Shown here in pieces: positions 20,527 to 30,063 of a stretch of DNA of 64,000 bases. This DNA comes from Bacteroidota bacterium. GTDB lineage: Bacteria; Bacteroidota; Ignavibacteria; Ignavibacteriales; Ignavibacteriaceae. A model generated the notes under the pieces. That model ran no database searches, had not been told where the DNA came from, and saw only the letters and a program-made list of their open reading frames with translations. The DNA lies in contig JAKAGZ010000004.1 of the NCBI GenBank assembly GCA_021815365.1, forward strand, positions 39,190 to 103,189, read 5' to 3'. Numbering within the stretch: position 1 is the first letter of the stretch; each line of letters opens with the position of its first letter. The translations under genes and the position numbers were made by a program.

Positions 20527-21948
20527 TTAATCCAAAAACTTATCCTTTATCTCCAGCAAATACTGATAAGCTTCTTCAAAATTATTGCCGATGCGTCCGT
20601 CAAGTATCGCATCTTCTATAGCCGTTTTTATCTCCCCGACTTTTCTGGAGGGTTTTAAATTGCACACTTTCATAATAACATCCCCTCTTACAGGTGATTG
20701 AAACGACCTTAGTCTGTCTTTCTCCTCAACTTCCCAAACCTTCTTCATTACTTTTTCATAGTTGCCCAGATATTTTTTTACTTTTGCATCATTCTTACTT
20801 GTAATATCTGCCCGGCAAAGAGTGATCAGGTCTTCGAGATTTTCGCCGGCGCTTACAATAAATCTTCTGATGGCTGAATCTGTTACTTCTTCTTTTGCAA
20901 GGGCTATTGGTCTTAAATGCAACCGCACAAGTTTTTCAACGTATTCCAGTTTGTGCATAGGTAATTTTAATTTTCTGAAGATGCCCTTCATCATTCTTGC
21001 GCCAAGTTCTTCGTGACCGTGAAATGTCCACCCGACTCCGTCTATAAATTTTTTTGTCTGCGGCTTGGCAATGTCGTGTACAAGCGCTGCGAATCTGAGC
21101 CAAACATCATCAGTAACTTTCGAAATATTGTCAACTACTTTACAAGTATGTAAAAAGACTTCTTTGTGATGATAATCTTTTCTCTGTTCCTGTCCTGCTA
21201 ACTTTGCAATTTCAGGGAAAATTATTTCCATAACTCCGGTCTGCTGAAGTAATTTTAAGCCAACAGAAGGGACAGGTGATTTCAGTATCTTCAAGAACTC
21301 ATCAGTAATTCTTTCCTGAGAAACTACCTGCCTGCCGTCAGGCAAGGTTCGCAGTCTTTCTTTTAATTTATTTGCAGCAATTAATATTTTCTCATCTACA
21401 TCGAACTGAAGCTGGGCAGCGAATCTGAAAGCGCGTAATATCCTCAGCGGATCATCGTTAAAAGTATCAATCGGGTTGAGAGGGGTTCTTATTATTTTAT
21501 TTTTAATATCAGTTAAACCGTCATATTTATCAACCAGCTTCCCGAAATCTTTTTTGTTAATTGATACTGCAAGAGTGTTAATAGTAAAATCGCGGCGGTC
21601 AATATCATCGTCAAAAGTGCCCGTTGTTACTGAAGGTTTACGGCTCCCTTTCCCGTAGGATTCTTTTCTTGCGCCCACAAATTCGAAATCGAAATTTTCG
21701 TATTTAAAATGTGCAGTGCCAAAGTTTTTGAAAATGAAAATCTTTTTAATTCCAAGTTCTTTTGCAAATTCTGAAGCAAACTTTGGCCCATCACCTACTA
21801 CAAGAAAATCAATCTCGTTCCTTTGCCTTTTTAAAATGATATCCCTCACAAAACCGCCTACAATAAAAACCTGGTAGTTTTGTGAATCTGCTGTTCTCGA
21901 AGCTATACCGAGGAAAGGATATATATTTAGTTTCTTGTCAAAATTCAT
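20527..21948 (-). CDS. cca: tRNA nucleotidyltransferase (CCA-adding or poly(A) polymerase type) with HD domain
   Basis: Adds or repairs the 3' CCA of tRNA. The 473 aa protein has the nucleotidyltransferase motif VGGFVRD (30-36) with EIDFLV (45-50), a RRDFTINTLA template region, and a C-terminal HD domain (LVHDIAKP, TFHGHEELG). Residues 201-207, TLPDGRQ, are encoded by a palindrome and break the otherwise conserved run leading into SQERITDEF. The extra residues lie in a surface-type linker, so the enzyme is probably active. It follows the MA-type peptidase gene by 35 bp. Confidence 0.92.
   Translation of the reverse strand: MNFDKKLNIYPFLGIASRTADSQNYQVFIVGGFVRDIILKRQRNEIDFLVVGDGPKFASEFAKELGIKKIFIFKNFGTAHFKYENFDFEFVGARKESYGKGSRKPSVTTGTFDDDIDRRDFTINTLAVSINKKDFGKLVDKYDGLTDIKNKIIRTPLNPIDTFNDDPLRILRAFRFAAQLQFDVDEKILIAANKLKERLRTLPDGRQVVSQERITDEFLKILKSPVPSVGLKLLQQTGVMEIIFPEIAKLAGQEQRKDYHHKEVFLHTCKVVDNISKVTDDVWLRFAALVHDIAKPQTKKFIDGVGWTFHGHEELGARMMKGIFRKLKLPMHKLEYVEKLVRLHLRPIALAKEEVTDSAIRRFIVSAGENLEDLITLCRADITSKNDAKVKKYLGNYEKVMKKVWEVEEKDRLRSFQSPVRGDVIMKVCNLKPSRKVGEIKTAIEDAILDGRIGNNFEEAYQYLLEIKDKFLD
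21327..21347. repeat. Short palindrome inserted in frame within cca
   Basis: The core is TGCCTG-CCGT-CAGGCA (21329-21344) flanked by CC and GG. It encodes LPDGRQ on the minus strand. It is G+C-rich compared with the gene around it and related to the palindromes in the two MITE copies. A half-unit (CTGCCTGCCGGG) also lies in the pyrG-TPR gap near 11098-11109. Confidence 0.7.
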
Positions 21949-21983
21949 TTGTATTTTATTTAAGAATACAAAGATAAATTAAT

Positions 21984-24212
21984 TTACCGAGAAATTAGCT
22001 TTAGAATAATATCAGCAGCGTTATAATAGAACCAATCTGCTTTATCAAAATTTGCTTTTAATATTTCAGAAAAGTTTTCATCGCCATGATATCTCAGTGA
22101 TAATGCTGCTGTTTCCCTTGCGTGAATAAAATCCAGATGATTCATCATATATTGCGAAAGTTTGTACATGGCATAGCTGCTTTCATAATCTGTTACTTTA
22201 AAATATTTATCCTGCAGCGGTAACAGATCATTATAGTTTTTATTTAAGATTTCTGATAAGTTAATCAACACAGGAATTGAGCAGCAAACGATTTTCTTCC
22301 TGTCAATATTCTTTAGAATCATAAATTTTGTACTGTCTGTGCCGGTCAGATATTTTTGGATTTGCACAGTATCTTTTAACAATACTAACCGCAGCAGGGC
22401 AAGATTGGACAAAGCTCTGTCTGGGTTTTGAGCAGTTATTTTTTTATAAATTGAATCTGCAGAATTATAGTTTGAATTTTCTGCTTCAATATCAGCAAGG
22501 CGAAGTTCGAGATTATAATAGTAAGCGGTATTTTTATACTTATAGATAGAATCCTTTAATAGTCTTGCAGCTTCGCCTGTTCTGCCGGTTCTTTCGAGAA
22601 CTGATGAAAGCCCGTACAACGCAGAGTAATTATTTGTTGTATTTAAGATTTCTCTAAAAATTTTTTCTGCATTTTTATAATTCTTTTTTCTGTAATAACC
22701 TGCTGCTGCCTTTAATCTTTCGGCTGTATAACGCGGACAAACTTTCTGAAAGATTGTCTGTCTGCCAAAATAATAATTTGCTTTATCAGCATTATTCTCA
22801 GCCGGGATTGAATCTAAAAACTTATAATATTCGTTCACAATCCCATTAACAGGTAAACTATAAACACCTTGAAAATTCAAGGTAGAATAAAATTTTTCAA
22901 ATTTTCTAATTCCATATCTGTCAATAAGAAATTTCGAAAACGATCCCGCATATATGTACGAAAGAGATGAAACCCTGCTGAAAAAATTTAATCCCGTAAA
23001 CAATTGCTCAATATTTATTTTATATTTATTTTGATACGCCATTGCAGCCATAAAATGAATTGTATTATCATCGTAAAGCGGGTCCGCTGCAACTGCGGCT
23101 CCTTCAATCAGGGCGGGATTTAAACCTTCTGCAACCTTAAAAATTCCTGTGCCGAAACCGGCGGTAAATACGTGTGCTAATTCGTGTTTGAGTGTTTGCC
23201 CATAACTTTCTGAAGATATGTAAATCTGATTCAACCACGGTTTCGCTACATCCGCATTGGCTGAACCGAACAGCATTCCCTTCTTTCCATTAGAATAAAA
23301 TACATACGATATAATTTTATGTTTTGGGGTGAGTTCAAAAAATTTTTTAAGACGGCTAAAATAATATTCGTGATCTAATGTTATTTTTTTAGCAAGCTGA
23401 TCGGGTATATGAGGAGAGTAATAAATCAGGAAATGTTCCGTTTCAAAATGTTTTTTTAATTTCTGCTGCAACACTTTGTTAGTGGTAGAGAAACCAAGCT
23501 GCGGAGAAAGAAAAATAAACAAGCCAGCGATTATTATTGTAATCAGAAATATTTGTTTTTTCAAACGAAGCTCACCTTCTTTCAAATACTTCAGAATGAA
23601 AAAGAACAGGCTGACAAAGAACATAAGGTTAAGCAACCTGTATAAAATCAATTTTGTGCTGACCTTTATTCCTTCATCGTAAATTGTACCCGGGAAATAT
23701 CCAAACACCGGGTTGAAAAAGTAAACCTGCGGATTAAAATAAAACTCAACTACTGCAATGCTAACAATTGAGATCGTAATCAAAATGAAAAATATTATTC
23801 TGAATTTCTTAAAATACGCGAAAGTGAAAAGTCCGAGTGCAGAACCTACAACTACTGATGGAAATGTTATAACAAGGTAAAAAATGAATCCATCACTAAT
23901 CGAGCATACTATCGTAAACAGGGAATAAATTAATGATACAAGAGCAGGGATCAATAAAAAAAATAAAAATGGAAACAAAAGTCTTTGAATTACTAATTTA
24001 AAATCCGAAGGAAATTCGATTCGACCGGAAAAGAATTTAATCGTGTAAATCCCTGAGGCAAAAACCAGCATCAAAGAATTCGCAAATGAAAATTCAAAAC
24101 CGAAAACATTTAGCAGTGGAAAAAAGAGAAAAAGAATATTGATGAGGAAAATTACTGCAAGATGGATTGCCAAGCTTTTATCTTTTTGCAGTATTTTTCT
24201 GAAATCAGTCAC
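21984..24212 (-). CDS. Polytopic membrane protein with MA-type metallopeptidase and TPR-like domains
   Basis: A 742 aa protein not matched to a named gene. Residues 15-240 hold about seven membrane segments. A gluzincin peptidase region follows, with the zinc motif HELAH (343-347) and the downstream LIEGAA that usually supplies the third ligand. The C-terminal third has TPR-like units (NYSALYGLSSVLERTGRTGE). The peptidase probably faces the periplasm. It starts 2 bp after murA, so it is in the murA operon; a link to the cell wall is inference. Confidence 0.75.
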   Translation of the reverse strand: MTDFRKILQKDKSLAIHLAVIFLINILFLFFPLLNVFGFEFSFANSLMLVFASGIYTIKFFSGRIEFPSDFKLVIQRLLFPFLFFLLIPALVSLIYSLFTIVCSISDGFIFYLVITFPSVVVGSALGLFTFAYFKKFRIIFFILITISIVSIAVVEFYFNPQVYFFNPVFGYFPGTIYDEGIKVSTKLILYRLLNLMFFVSLFFFILKYLKEGELRLKKQIFLITIIIAGLFIFLSPQLGFSTTNKVLQQKLKKHFETEHFLIYYSPHIPDQLAKKITLDHEYYFSRLKKFFELTPKHKIISYVFYSNGKKGMLFGSANADVAKPWLNQIYISSESYGQTLKHELAHVFTAGFGTGIFKVAEGLNPALIEGAAVAADPLYDDNTIHFMAAMAYQNKYKINIEQLFTGLNFFSRVSSLSYIYAGSFSKFLIDRYGIRKFEKFYSTLNFQGVYSLPVNGIVNEYYKFLDSIPAENNADKANYYFGRQTIFQKVCPRYTAERLKAAAGYYRKKNYKNAEKIFREILNTTNNYSALYGLSSVLERTGRTGEAARLLKDSIYKYKNTAYYYNLELRLADIEAENSNYNSADSIYKKITAQNPDRALSNLALLRLVLLKDTVQIQKYLTGTDSTKFMILKNIDRKKIVCCSIPVLINLSEILNKNYNDLLPLQDKYFKVTDYESSYAMYKLSQYMMNHLDFIHARETAALSLRYHGDENFSEILKANFDKADWFYYNAADIILKLISR

Positions 24213-24214
24213 AA

Positions 24215-25480
24215 TTAATATTCGGCTCCCTTAACTCTTTCAATATCGGCGCCAAGTGCGCGAAGTTTTTCTTCAATTTTCTGGTAACCGCGGTCGAGAT
24301 GATAAACTCTTAATACCTCAGTAGTGCCTTCTGCAGCGAGACCCGCAAGAACCAGGCTGGCACTTGCTCTCAGGTCGGTTGACATAACTTTTGCACCCTT
24401 AAGTTTTCTCACACCCTTGACAACAGCAGAGTTTTCCTTAACTGTTATATTTGCTCCGAGCCTGATCAGTTCGGGAACGTGCGAAAACCTATCAATGTAA
24501 ATATTATCGGTAATTGTGGAAACACCATTTGCCAGAGACATATACGCAGTCCATTGTGCCTGCATATCTGTAGGATATCCGGGAAAAACGGAGGTAGTAA
24601 CGTCGGTCGGAATAATGAAATTATTACTTGTAATCAATTCGATAGTATCATTGTTTTCTAATATGTTATATCCACTATCATTAAGTTTAATCAACAATGA
24701 ATTAAAATACTCTCTTGTTATGCCGTATACTTTAATATTGCCCCCAGTAATAGCCCCAGCGATAAGCAATGTACCAGCCTCTATTCTATCCGGGATTGTT
24801 TCAATTTCAGTAGAAGATAATTGCTCTGATCCTTGTATCCTTAATACGGAAGTACCAATTCCTTCAATTTTTGCTCCCATCTTTTTCAGATAGTTAGCCA
24901 GGTTAGTTATTTCAGGTTCAATAGCTGCATTATGAATGACTGTAATTCCGTCGGCAAGAGTTGCAGCCATTAAAATATTTCCTGTTGCGCCTACTGAGGA
25001 AACATCGAAATGAATATCCGCACCTTTTAACTTTTTTGCTTTTGCAACTATATAGCCTTCAACAAGGTCAATTTCTGCGCCCATTTTTTTTAATCCTTCA
25101 AGATGAAGGTTTATTGGTCTTGGTCCCCAGGCGCAGCCGCCCGGTAATGAAACTTTAGCAGCTCCGTACCTCGCTAACAGAGGACCTAACACATAAACAG
25201 ATGCGCGCATCTTTTTTACGTGTTCATAAGGTGCATCCTGACTTGTGATGTTTATAGTGTCAAGCTCAAGTTTATGATTTTCGAACTGATATTTTACCCC
25301 AAGATGGTTCAACAATTTCAGCATTGTAAAAACATCATTTAGTTCCGGCGTATTGTATAGTATTGACTTTCCCGCTGCTAACAGAGAAGCTGGCATTAAG
25401 GCTAATGAAGCATTTTTAGCACCATCAATTTTTACAGTGCCTGATAATTTATTTCCGCCGTGAATAACAAATTTGTCCAA
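24215..25480 (-). CDS. murA: UDP-N-acetylglucosamine 1-carboxyvinyltransferase
   Basis: First committed step of peptidoglycan synthesis: transfers enolpyruvate from PEP to UDP-GlcNAc. The 421 aa protein has the active-site Cys116 in LPGGCAWGPRP, so it is of the fosfomycin-sensitive Cys type, and GAKNASLALMPASLLA near the start. The start is TTG (25480), preceded by AAGAGGT at good spacing. It is 92 bp after the kinase gene and may have its own promoter. Confidence 0.96.
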   Translation of the reverse strand: MDKFVIHGGNKLSGTVKIDGAKNASLALMPASLLAAGKSILYNTPELNDVFTMLKLLNHLGVKYQFENHKLELDTINITSQDAPYEHVKKMRASVYVLGPLLARYGAAKVSLPGGCAWGPRPINLHLEGLKKMGAEIDLVEGYIVAKAKKLKGADIHFDVSSVGATGNILMAATLADGITVIHNAAIEPEITNLANYLKKMGAKIEGIGTSVLRIQGSEQLSSTEIETIPDRIEAGTLLIAGAITGGNIKVYGITREYFNSLLIKLNDSGYNILENNDTIELITSNNFIIPTDVTTSVFPGYPTDMQAQWTAYMSLANGVSTITDNIYIDRFSHVPELIRLGANITVKENSAVVKGVRKLKGAKVMSTDLRASASLVLAGLAAEGTTEVLRVYHLDRGYQKIEEKLRALGADIERVKGAEY

Positions 25481-25572
25481 TAGACCTCTTGCTGTTTAAA
25501 GATTTGAATAAAAAAATGTTACAATCATGGAATGAAAATAAATATACTAATTTCTAAAAAGCAATTTGCATA

Positions 25573-27495
25573 TCACTGGCTCATCAGGATTGTACCATTC
25601 GATCCAACGATTACAATTTTGTTTGAGGGCAGAACCGAGAGATGAGTCAGAGCACCAAACTTTCCACTTGCACTAGCTTTCCAGCTTTTCCCAGCATCGT
25701 CTGTAATAAATATTTCGCCTTTGCTGCCGAGAATAATACCATTCTTGTTATCCAGAAAAGAAACAGAATACAGTCCGGAAATTGTTTGTGCGGAAATTTT
25801 TTCCCAATCCGAGCCTCCGTCATCTGTTCTGTAAATTTCTCCACCGCCGCCAACTATAATGCCTATATCCTTATCTGCAAAACTTATATCGCGGAAATAC
25901 GAATCGCTCAGCCTGTTAGTCATTGCCCAGGAATTTCCCTGATTTGTTGTTTTTAAAAGTTCGCCGTTCCAGCCTACAGCATAACCTAATGTGCTGCCGG
26001 CAAAGGCTATGCTGTAAAGTAAATTCCTGGAAGGAGAAAGTACCCTCTGCCATGTATTCCCTGTATTTGTACTCTTAAGAATTATTCCGCTGCCCCCTGC
26101 AATAAAGCCCGTGTTGGAATTTGGTAAAATATAAATTCCAAATAAAGACTCATACACATCAGTTGTAACCTTATGCCAGGTTTTTCCGCCATCTTCAGTC
26201 AGCAAAATAGTACCTTTTTCGCCCGCAATAATTCCTGAATTAGAATTGAAAAATTTAATATCATAAAAACTAACTGCTGAATCCCCTACCGGAATGACCT
26301 CCCACTTGTTTCCCCCATCAACAGATTTTAAAATTGTTGAATTTGTGCCGCAAGCAAATCCAACTGAATCGTTTAAAAATGTTACCGAGTTTAAGTCAGT
26401 AGTTACAGGGCAAGTAATTGACTTCCAGCTTGACCTCGTCAGATATGATGGGTTAGACCTGTATGAATCGCCGCCATTATCAATTAGCTTTGAACTGTTG
26501 TGGTATTTCACAATCCAGAATTCAGATACCGACTGGTATACATAAAAGAATAAGGTTGCAAAAGCAAAAATTATAAATGCAATCAGTGAATAATTTTTTA
26601 ACTTTCTTAAAAAGTCTTCTGATGTGAAATCAAATTTTTTATGTTCAGTTATTTTTTTAGTTTTTTTAGCTTTATAAGGAGTAAGTGGAATGGAATTTAT
26701 GTCAGCTAAAAATTCTTCACAAGAGTGATATCTCCTCGCAGTTGATTTACTTAAAGCCTTACTCAAAATCGTATCAACTACGGGTGGTATATAATCAAAT
26801 TGACTGGTAATCTTAATAGGATTTTTCTTTAAATGCCCTTCCATAATATGAAAATCAGTCGGGGCTTCAAAAGGAGTTTTGCCGCTTAACATTTCGTAGA
26901 AAGTAATTCCCAAAGAATAAATATCACTTTGAAGCGTAGGCTCCTGTGCTTTAATTTGTTCGGGACTCATGTAAAGCACTGTTCCAAGTTTAGTCCCCGT
27001 TTTTGTTATGCCCCTGACTTCATTTACAGATTTGGAAATTCCGAAATCCATTATTTTCGCCACACCTTCCTGGCTGATAATGATATTTGAAGGTTTTAAA
27101 TCCCTGTGAACAAATCCTTTTGAATGTGCATAAGCGGCGCCTTCAAGAACCTGTCGTAATATGTTGACAGACTCCTGCAATTCAAGCCTCCCTTTCCTGG
27201 CTATGAGACGCTCAAGCGTTTCACCTGCAACATACTCCATAACAATTCCGAGCAGCCCGTTGTATTCAGTAAACCCGTAAACAGGAACAATGTTAGTGTG
27301 GTTTAATTTTGCCTGGTTCTTAGCTTCTCTTTTGAAACGTTCAATGAACTGCGGGTTCTTTAGTGCCTGCTGGTTCAGAATCTTTAAAGCGATGAACCTT
27401 TCGAGCTTAAGATCGAAGCCTTTATAAACTATTCCCATGCCTCCTTCGCCAAGCACACTGACTATTTTATAATTTTCTATTACTGAACCAACCAT
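25573..27495 (-). CDS. Membrane Ser/Thr protein kinase with extracytoplasmic Ycf48-like repeats
   Basis: A 640 aa sensor-like kinase. The cytoplasmic Hanks-type kinase (about 1-270) has GEGGMGIVYKG, Lys38, HRDLKPSN (130-137), DFG (150-152) and SPEQ, so it looks active. A membrane helix spans about 301-322. Residues 370-640 form Ycf48/BNR-like repeats, such as SVDGGNKWEVI, TEDGGKTWHKV and TTNQGNSWAM, likely a beta-propeller outside the membrane. It lies 27 bp after a PP2C phosphatase gene. The ligand is unknown. Confidence 0.93.
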   Translation of the reverse strand: MVGSVIENYKIVSVLGEGGMGIVYKGFDLKLERFIALKILNQQALKNPQFIERFKREAKNQAKLNHTNIVPVYGFTEYNGLLGIVMEYVAGETLERLIARKGRLELQESVNILRQVLEGAAYAHSKGFVHRDLKPSNIIISQEGVAKIMDFGISKSVNEVRGITKTGTKLGTVLYMSPEQIKAQEPTLQSDIYSLGITFYEMLSGKTPFEAPTDFHIMEGHLKKNPIKITSQFDYIPPVVDTILSKALSKSTARRYHSCEEFLADINSIPLTPYKAKKTKKITEHKKFDFTSEDFLRKLKNYSLIAFIIFAFATLFFYVYQSVSEFWIVKYHNSSKLIDNGGDSYRSNPSYLTRSSWKSITCPVTTDLNSVTFLNDSVGFACGTNSTILKSVDGGNKWEVIPVGDSAVSFYDIKFFNSNSGIIAGEKGTILLTEDGGKTWHKVTTDVYESLFGIYILPNSNTGFIAGGSGIILKSTNTGNTWQRVLSPSRNLLYSIAFAGSTLGYAVGWNGELLKTTNQGNSWAMTNRLSDSYFRDISFADKDIGIIVGGGGEIYRTDDGGSDWEKISAQTISGLYSVSFLDNKNGIILGSKGEIFITDDAGKSWKASASGKFGALTHLSVLPSNKIVIVGSNGTILMSQ

Positions 27496-27522
27496 TGGGA
27501 ATCCATCACTACGTGAAATATT

Positions 27523-28248
27523 TTAGTTTTTAGCAATGATTACAAAAGTATAATTATCCGGCGCCCCGCGTTTTTCAACAAGATTAGCGATCATTTCAGA
27601 AGCATAATGAATATTTTTATTCTCAAGCAGTTTTTCAAGCTCGCTGTCATTCAGAACAGCGGTCACACCGTCTGTACATATAAAAAATTTGCTGGAATCG
27701 TTTGGGTTAATTTTTAATTTACTTAAATCAATCTCGAGAGAGTTGTTGTCTCCCAAAGCTCTCATAATAATATTTTTATTGGGATGATTTTCAGCTTCTT
27801 TTAAGGTTAAATAACCTTCATCAATTAATTTCTGCACAAGAGAATGATCTTTTGAAAGTTGTTTTAATTTATTGTTTCTTAAATAATAAATTCTTGAATC
27901 GCCGACGTGCCCCCAGTATGCATTATCATCTTTTAAGAATAAAGCCTCAACAGTTGTAGCCATACCTTTTCTGTCAAAGTCCTTATTTGATTCGTCCACT
28001 ACTGTTTTATTTGCTTCAAGAATTGAAAGCCTAATTCTTTCGAGATATTCAATACCTTTTAATTTAGTAAAGGTTTTTGAAATTGTCTGAACAGCAAGTT
28101 TAGAAGCGATATCACCTGCTTTATTACCACCCAGTCCATCGCAAACAAGAACGAGGAGTCCGTCTTCTATATCAAAAACTCCAAGCGCATCTTCATTATC
28201 CGGTCTCTTCAGACCTCTGTCAGTAAGGGTTACATATTTAAACTTCAT
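27523..28248 (-). CDS. PP2C-family Ser/Thr protein phosphatase
   Basis: Metal-dependent phosphatase of 241 aa that probably reverses the adjacent kinase. Metal-site motifs are RPDNEDALG, VCDGLGGNKAGD, GHVGDSRIYYLR and the C-terminal APDNYTFVI. No membrane segment. It is the first gene of the unit, with a sigma-70-like promoter about 31 bp upstream. This resembles the PrpC-PrkC/Stp-Stk arrangement. Confidence 0.94.
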   Translation of the reverse strand: MKFKYVTLTDRGLKRPDNEDALGVFDIEDGLLVLVCDGLGGNKAGDIASKLAVQTISKTFTKLKGIEYLERIRLSILEANKTVVDESNKDFDRKGMATTVEALFLKDDNAYWGHVGDSRIYYLRNNKLKQLSKDHSLVQKLIDEGYLTLKEAENHPNKNIIMRALGDNNSLEIDLSKLKINPNDSSKFFICTDGVTAVLNDSELEKLLENKNIHYASEMIANLVEKRGAPDNYTFVIIAKN

Positions 28249-28279
28249 CAGTCTCCAACTGGCTAGTATTGAGGCAAAA

Positions 28280-28308
28280 GTTATAAGTTATATATGACTG
28301 GAATTCAA
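28280..28308 (-). promoter_or_regulatory. Promoter of the phosphatase-kinase unit
   Basis: Minus strand TTGAAT (28308-28303), 17 bp, TATAAC (28285-28280) followed by TTTTG. It is 31 bp before the phosphatase ATG and has the same geometry as the promoters of purN, pyrG and citrate synthase. Confidence 0.55.
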
Positions 28309-28627
28309 AATACATAAATCCGGTATAAAAATCCTTCTTTAAGTCAGCATAATTTTTACGGCAGGTCTGTTTGCAGTAAGATTAATAGATCTAATTAAGG
28401 CTTTTCTTTTGCTCTTTCATTATTTTTAGATTACTTTAGAAATAAAAACCCCCCTTAAAATTTTATTATTTGCCCTAACCTTAGTAGTACAAATCTACTC
28501 GAACGTATGAATAAAATTCATTTAACATCCCATATTTTCGCATTTCAGAAAATTAAAAGAGCTTTTTGAAAGTTAATTAAAAGCTTATCATTGGCTTTTT
28601 TTTTGTTCATTTGAACCGGAACAAATA
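28309..28627. other. Intergenic region without recognisable gene
   Basis: AT-rich gap between divergent genes. I see a 7 bp inverted repeat (AGCTTTT at 28560-28566, AAAAGCT at 28579-28585) followed at distance by a T-run (28595-28604), which could be a weak terminator or part of the leader of the small downstream gene. No tRNA, no riboswitch-like fold and no convincing open frame. Confidence 0.4.
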
Positions 28628-28639
28628 ATGGAGGCTGAG

Positions 28640-28900
28640 ATGTTAGAATATTTAGATAGCTCGTTAAAGTCTGATTTTGAATACAGGGGCAAAGGAAAAC
28701 TCCTGGTTGAATGTAAAAGAATCGGACTGCCTGTTAATGATGATGACAAAATTGAAACCCTGGAGTTAATTTTCTCAATAGCCAAAACCAATAATTGGAC
28801 TTACAGAGGCGGAGACTCAGAAAGAGATAAAATGATTGAAAGGACAATTAAGAAAATCAGAAACTTTATAGAATACGGAACATACTCGATTATTAATTAG
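28640..28900 (+). CDS. Small protein of unknown function
   Basis: An 86 aa soluble, charged protein. I choose ATG 28640 (MLEYLDSSLKSDFEYRGKGK) because GGAGG lies 5 bp ahead; an in-frame ATG at 28628 overlaps that site. The sequence is hydrophilic with a Lys/Arg-rich C-terminal helix (DKMIERTIKKIRNFI). No known motif. It converges with, and overlaps by 8 bp, the CapA-like gene. The ribosome site and coding-like composition support a real gene. Confidence 0.6.
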   Translation: MLEYLDSSLKSDFEYRGKGKLLVECKRIGLPVNDDDKIETLELIFSIAKTNNWTYRGGDSERDKMIERTIKKIRNFIEYGTYSIIN

Positions 28901-30041
28901 CAGAGTAAGGCAGAACGACAGAATATCTTTGCAGGATTTTTCTTGTGTCGGCAAATGCTTCAAACATTTTCCGAAAATCTTCTTTCGAGAGAGAGGGGTA
29001 AATATTATCTAAATCTAACATAAAATATTGTGAAGGGATTATAACATAACCTGCTTTCCCTCCTGTGTGTGATTTAAACACCCACGTTGGAACATAATCT
29101 ATTCTCGAAATAAACACATGGTGCAAAAAAATATTTTTTGTGATAGATATTCTTAAGATCACACCGCAATCAGAATATCTCCACCTCTGATTTGAAATAA
29201 AATTGCCAAGTGAATATGCTATCAGACCGGAATCCAAAGCAGCTCCGTTTGTTTTATAAAACCGCAGCGGCTGTATAACGTGTGGGTGACCGCCGATAAT
29301 TATATCAGCACCGAATTTAATTGTACTGTCAGTAACATTGTTTTCAAACTGATCAGGTTCTCTTTTGTATTCAGTGCCAAAATGAAAGTGAACAAAAACT
29401 AAGTCAGCATTTTCTTTACGCGCTTTTTGTATATCGCTTCTGATCAGGTTAAAGTCAATTTTATTGATCAGATAAGGCTTATCCTTAGGAACCTGGTTGC
29501 CGTTTGTTCCATAAGTATAAGCAAGAAATGCAACCCTTATTCCTTTAATGTCAAATATTCTTATCGAATCACGATCACGCTGAGAGGTAAAAGTACCGTT
29601 ATAATTAATTTTATTTTCGTTCATAATTTTTATAGTTCTTAAGACGCCGTACTCTCCCCTGTCAAGAGCGTGATTATTTGCAGTCGAAAGTAAATTGAAG
29701 CCTGCATTTTTTAATGCTGAAATATATTCGTCGGGAGAATTAAACCGCGGGTAACCGGAGTATTTTTTATCTTTTCCTGCAGTTACTGTTTCAAGATTTC
29801 CAAAAGTAAAATCTGAGTCGGACAAATATTTTTTTACTAAGCGGTAGACAGGATTGAAGTCAAAGCTGTCCGGCGCAGTTTGTGCAGCAATATACTGGTA
29901 TGAATGACACATCAAGTCGCCAACAGCCGAAATGGTAATTGTTATTGATGAATCTTTTTTAGTCTGAGCGTGGTTGTTACAGGCATACAAAAAAAGAGTT
30001 GTCATCACAAGAAACGGGAGTAAAAAGCGAAAGTAATTCAT
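28893..30041 (-). CDS. CapA-family lipoprotein (poly-gamma-glutamate synthesis/metallophosphatase-like)
   Basis: A 382 aa protein with a lipoprotein signal peptide (MNYFRFLLPFLVMTTLFLYA, then Cys). The CapA/PGA_cap domain follows, with AVGDLMCHSYQY, FGNLETV, STANNHALDRGEYG and IIGGHPHVIQPLRF, the motifs of this calcineurin-like fold. CapA proteins are associated with capsule polyglutamate, but most homologues outside Bacillus have no tested role. It is an isolated gene, just downstream of the Hc1 terminator. Confidence 0.88.
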   Translation of the reverse strand: MNYFRFLLPFLVMTTLFLYACNNHAQTKKDSSITITISAVGDLMCHSYQYIAAQTAPDSFDFNPVYRLVKKYLSDSDFTFGNLETVTAGKDKKYSGYPRFNSPDEYISALKNAGFNLLSTANNHALDRGEYGVLRTIKIMNENKINYNGTFTSQRDRDSIRIFDIKGIRVAFLAYTYGTNGNQVPKDKPYLINKIDFNLIRSDIQKARKENADLVFVHFHFGTEYKREPDQFENNVTDSTIKFGADIIIGGHPHVIQPLRFYKTNGAALDSGLIAYSLGNFISNQRWRYSDCGVILRISITKNIFLHHVFISRIDYVPTWVFKSHTGGKAGYVIIPSQYFMLDLDNIYPSLSKEDFRKMFEAFADTRKILQRYSVVLPYSAN

Positions 30042-30063
30042 AGTATTTTCATCAATAAAAAAT

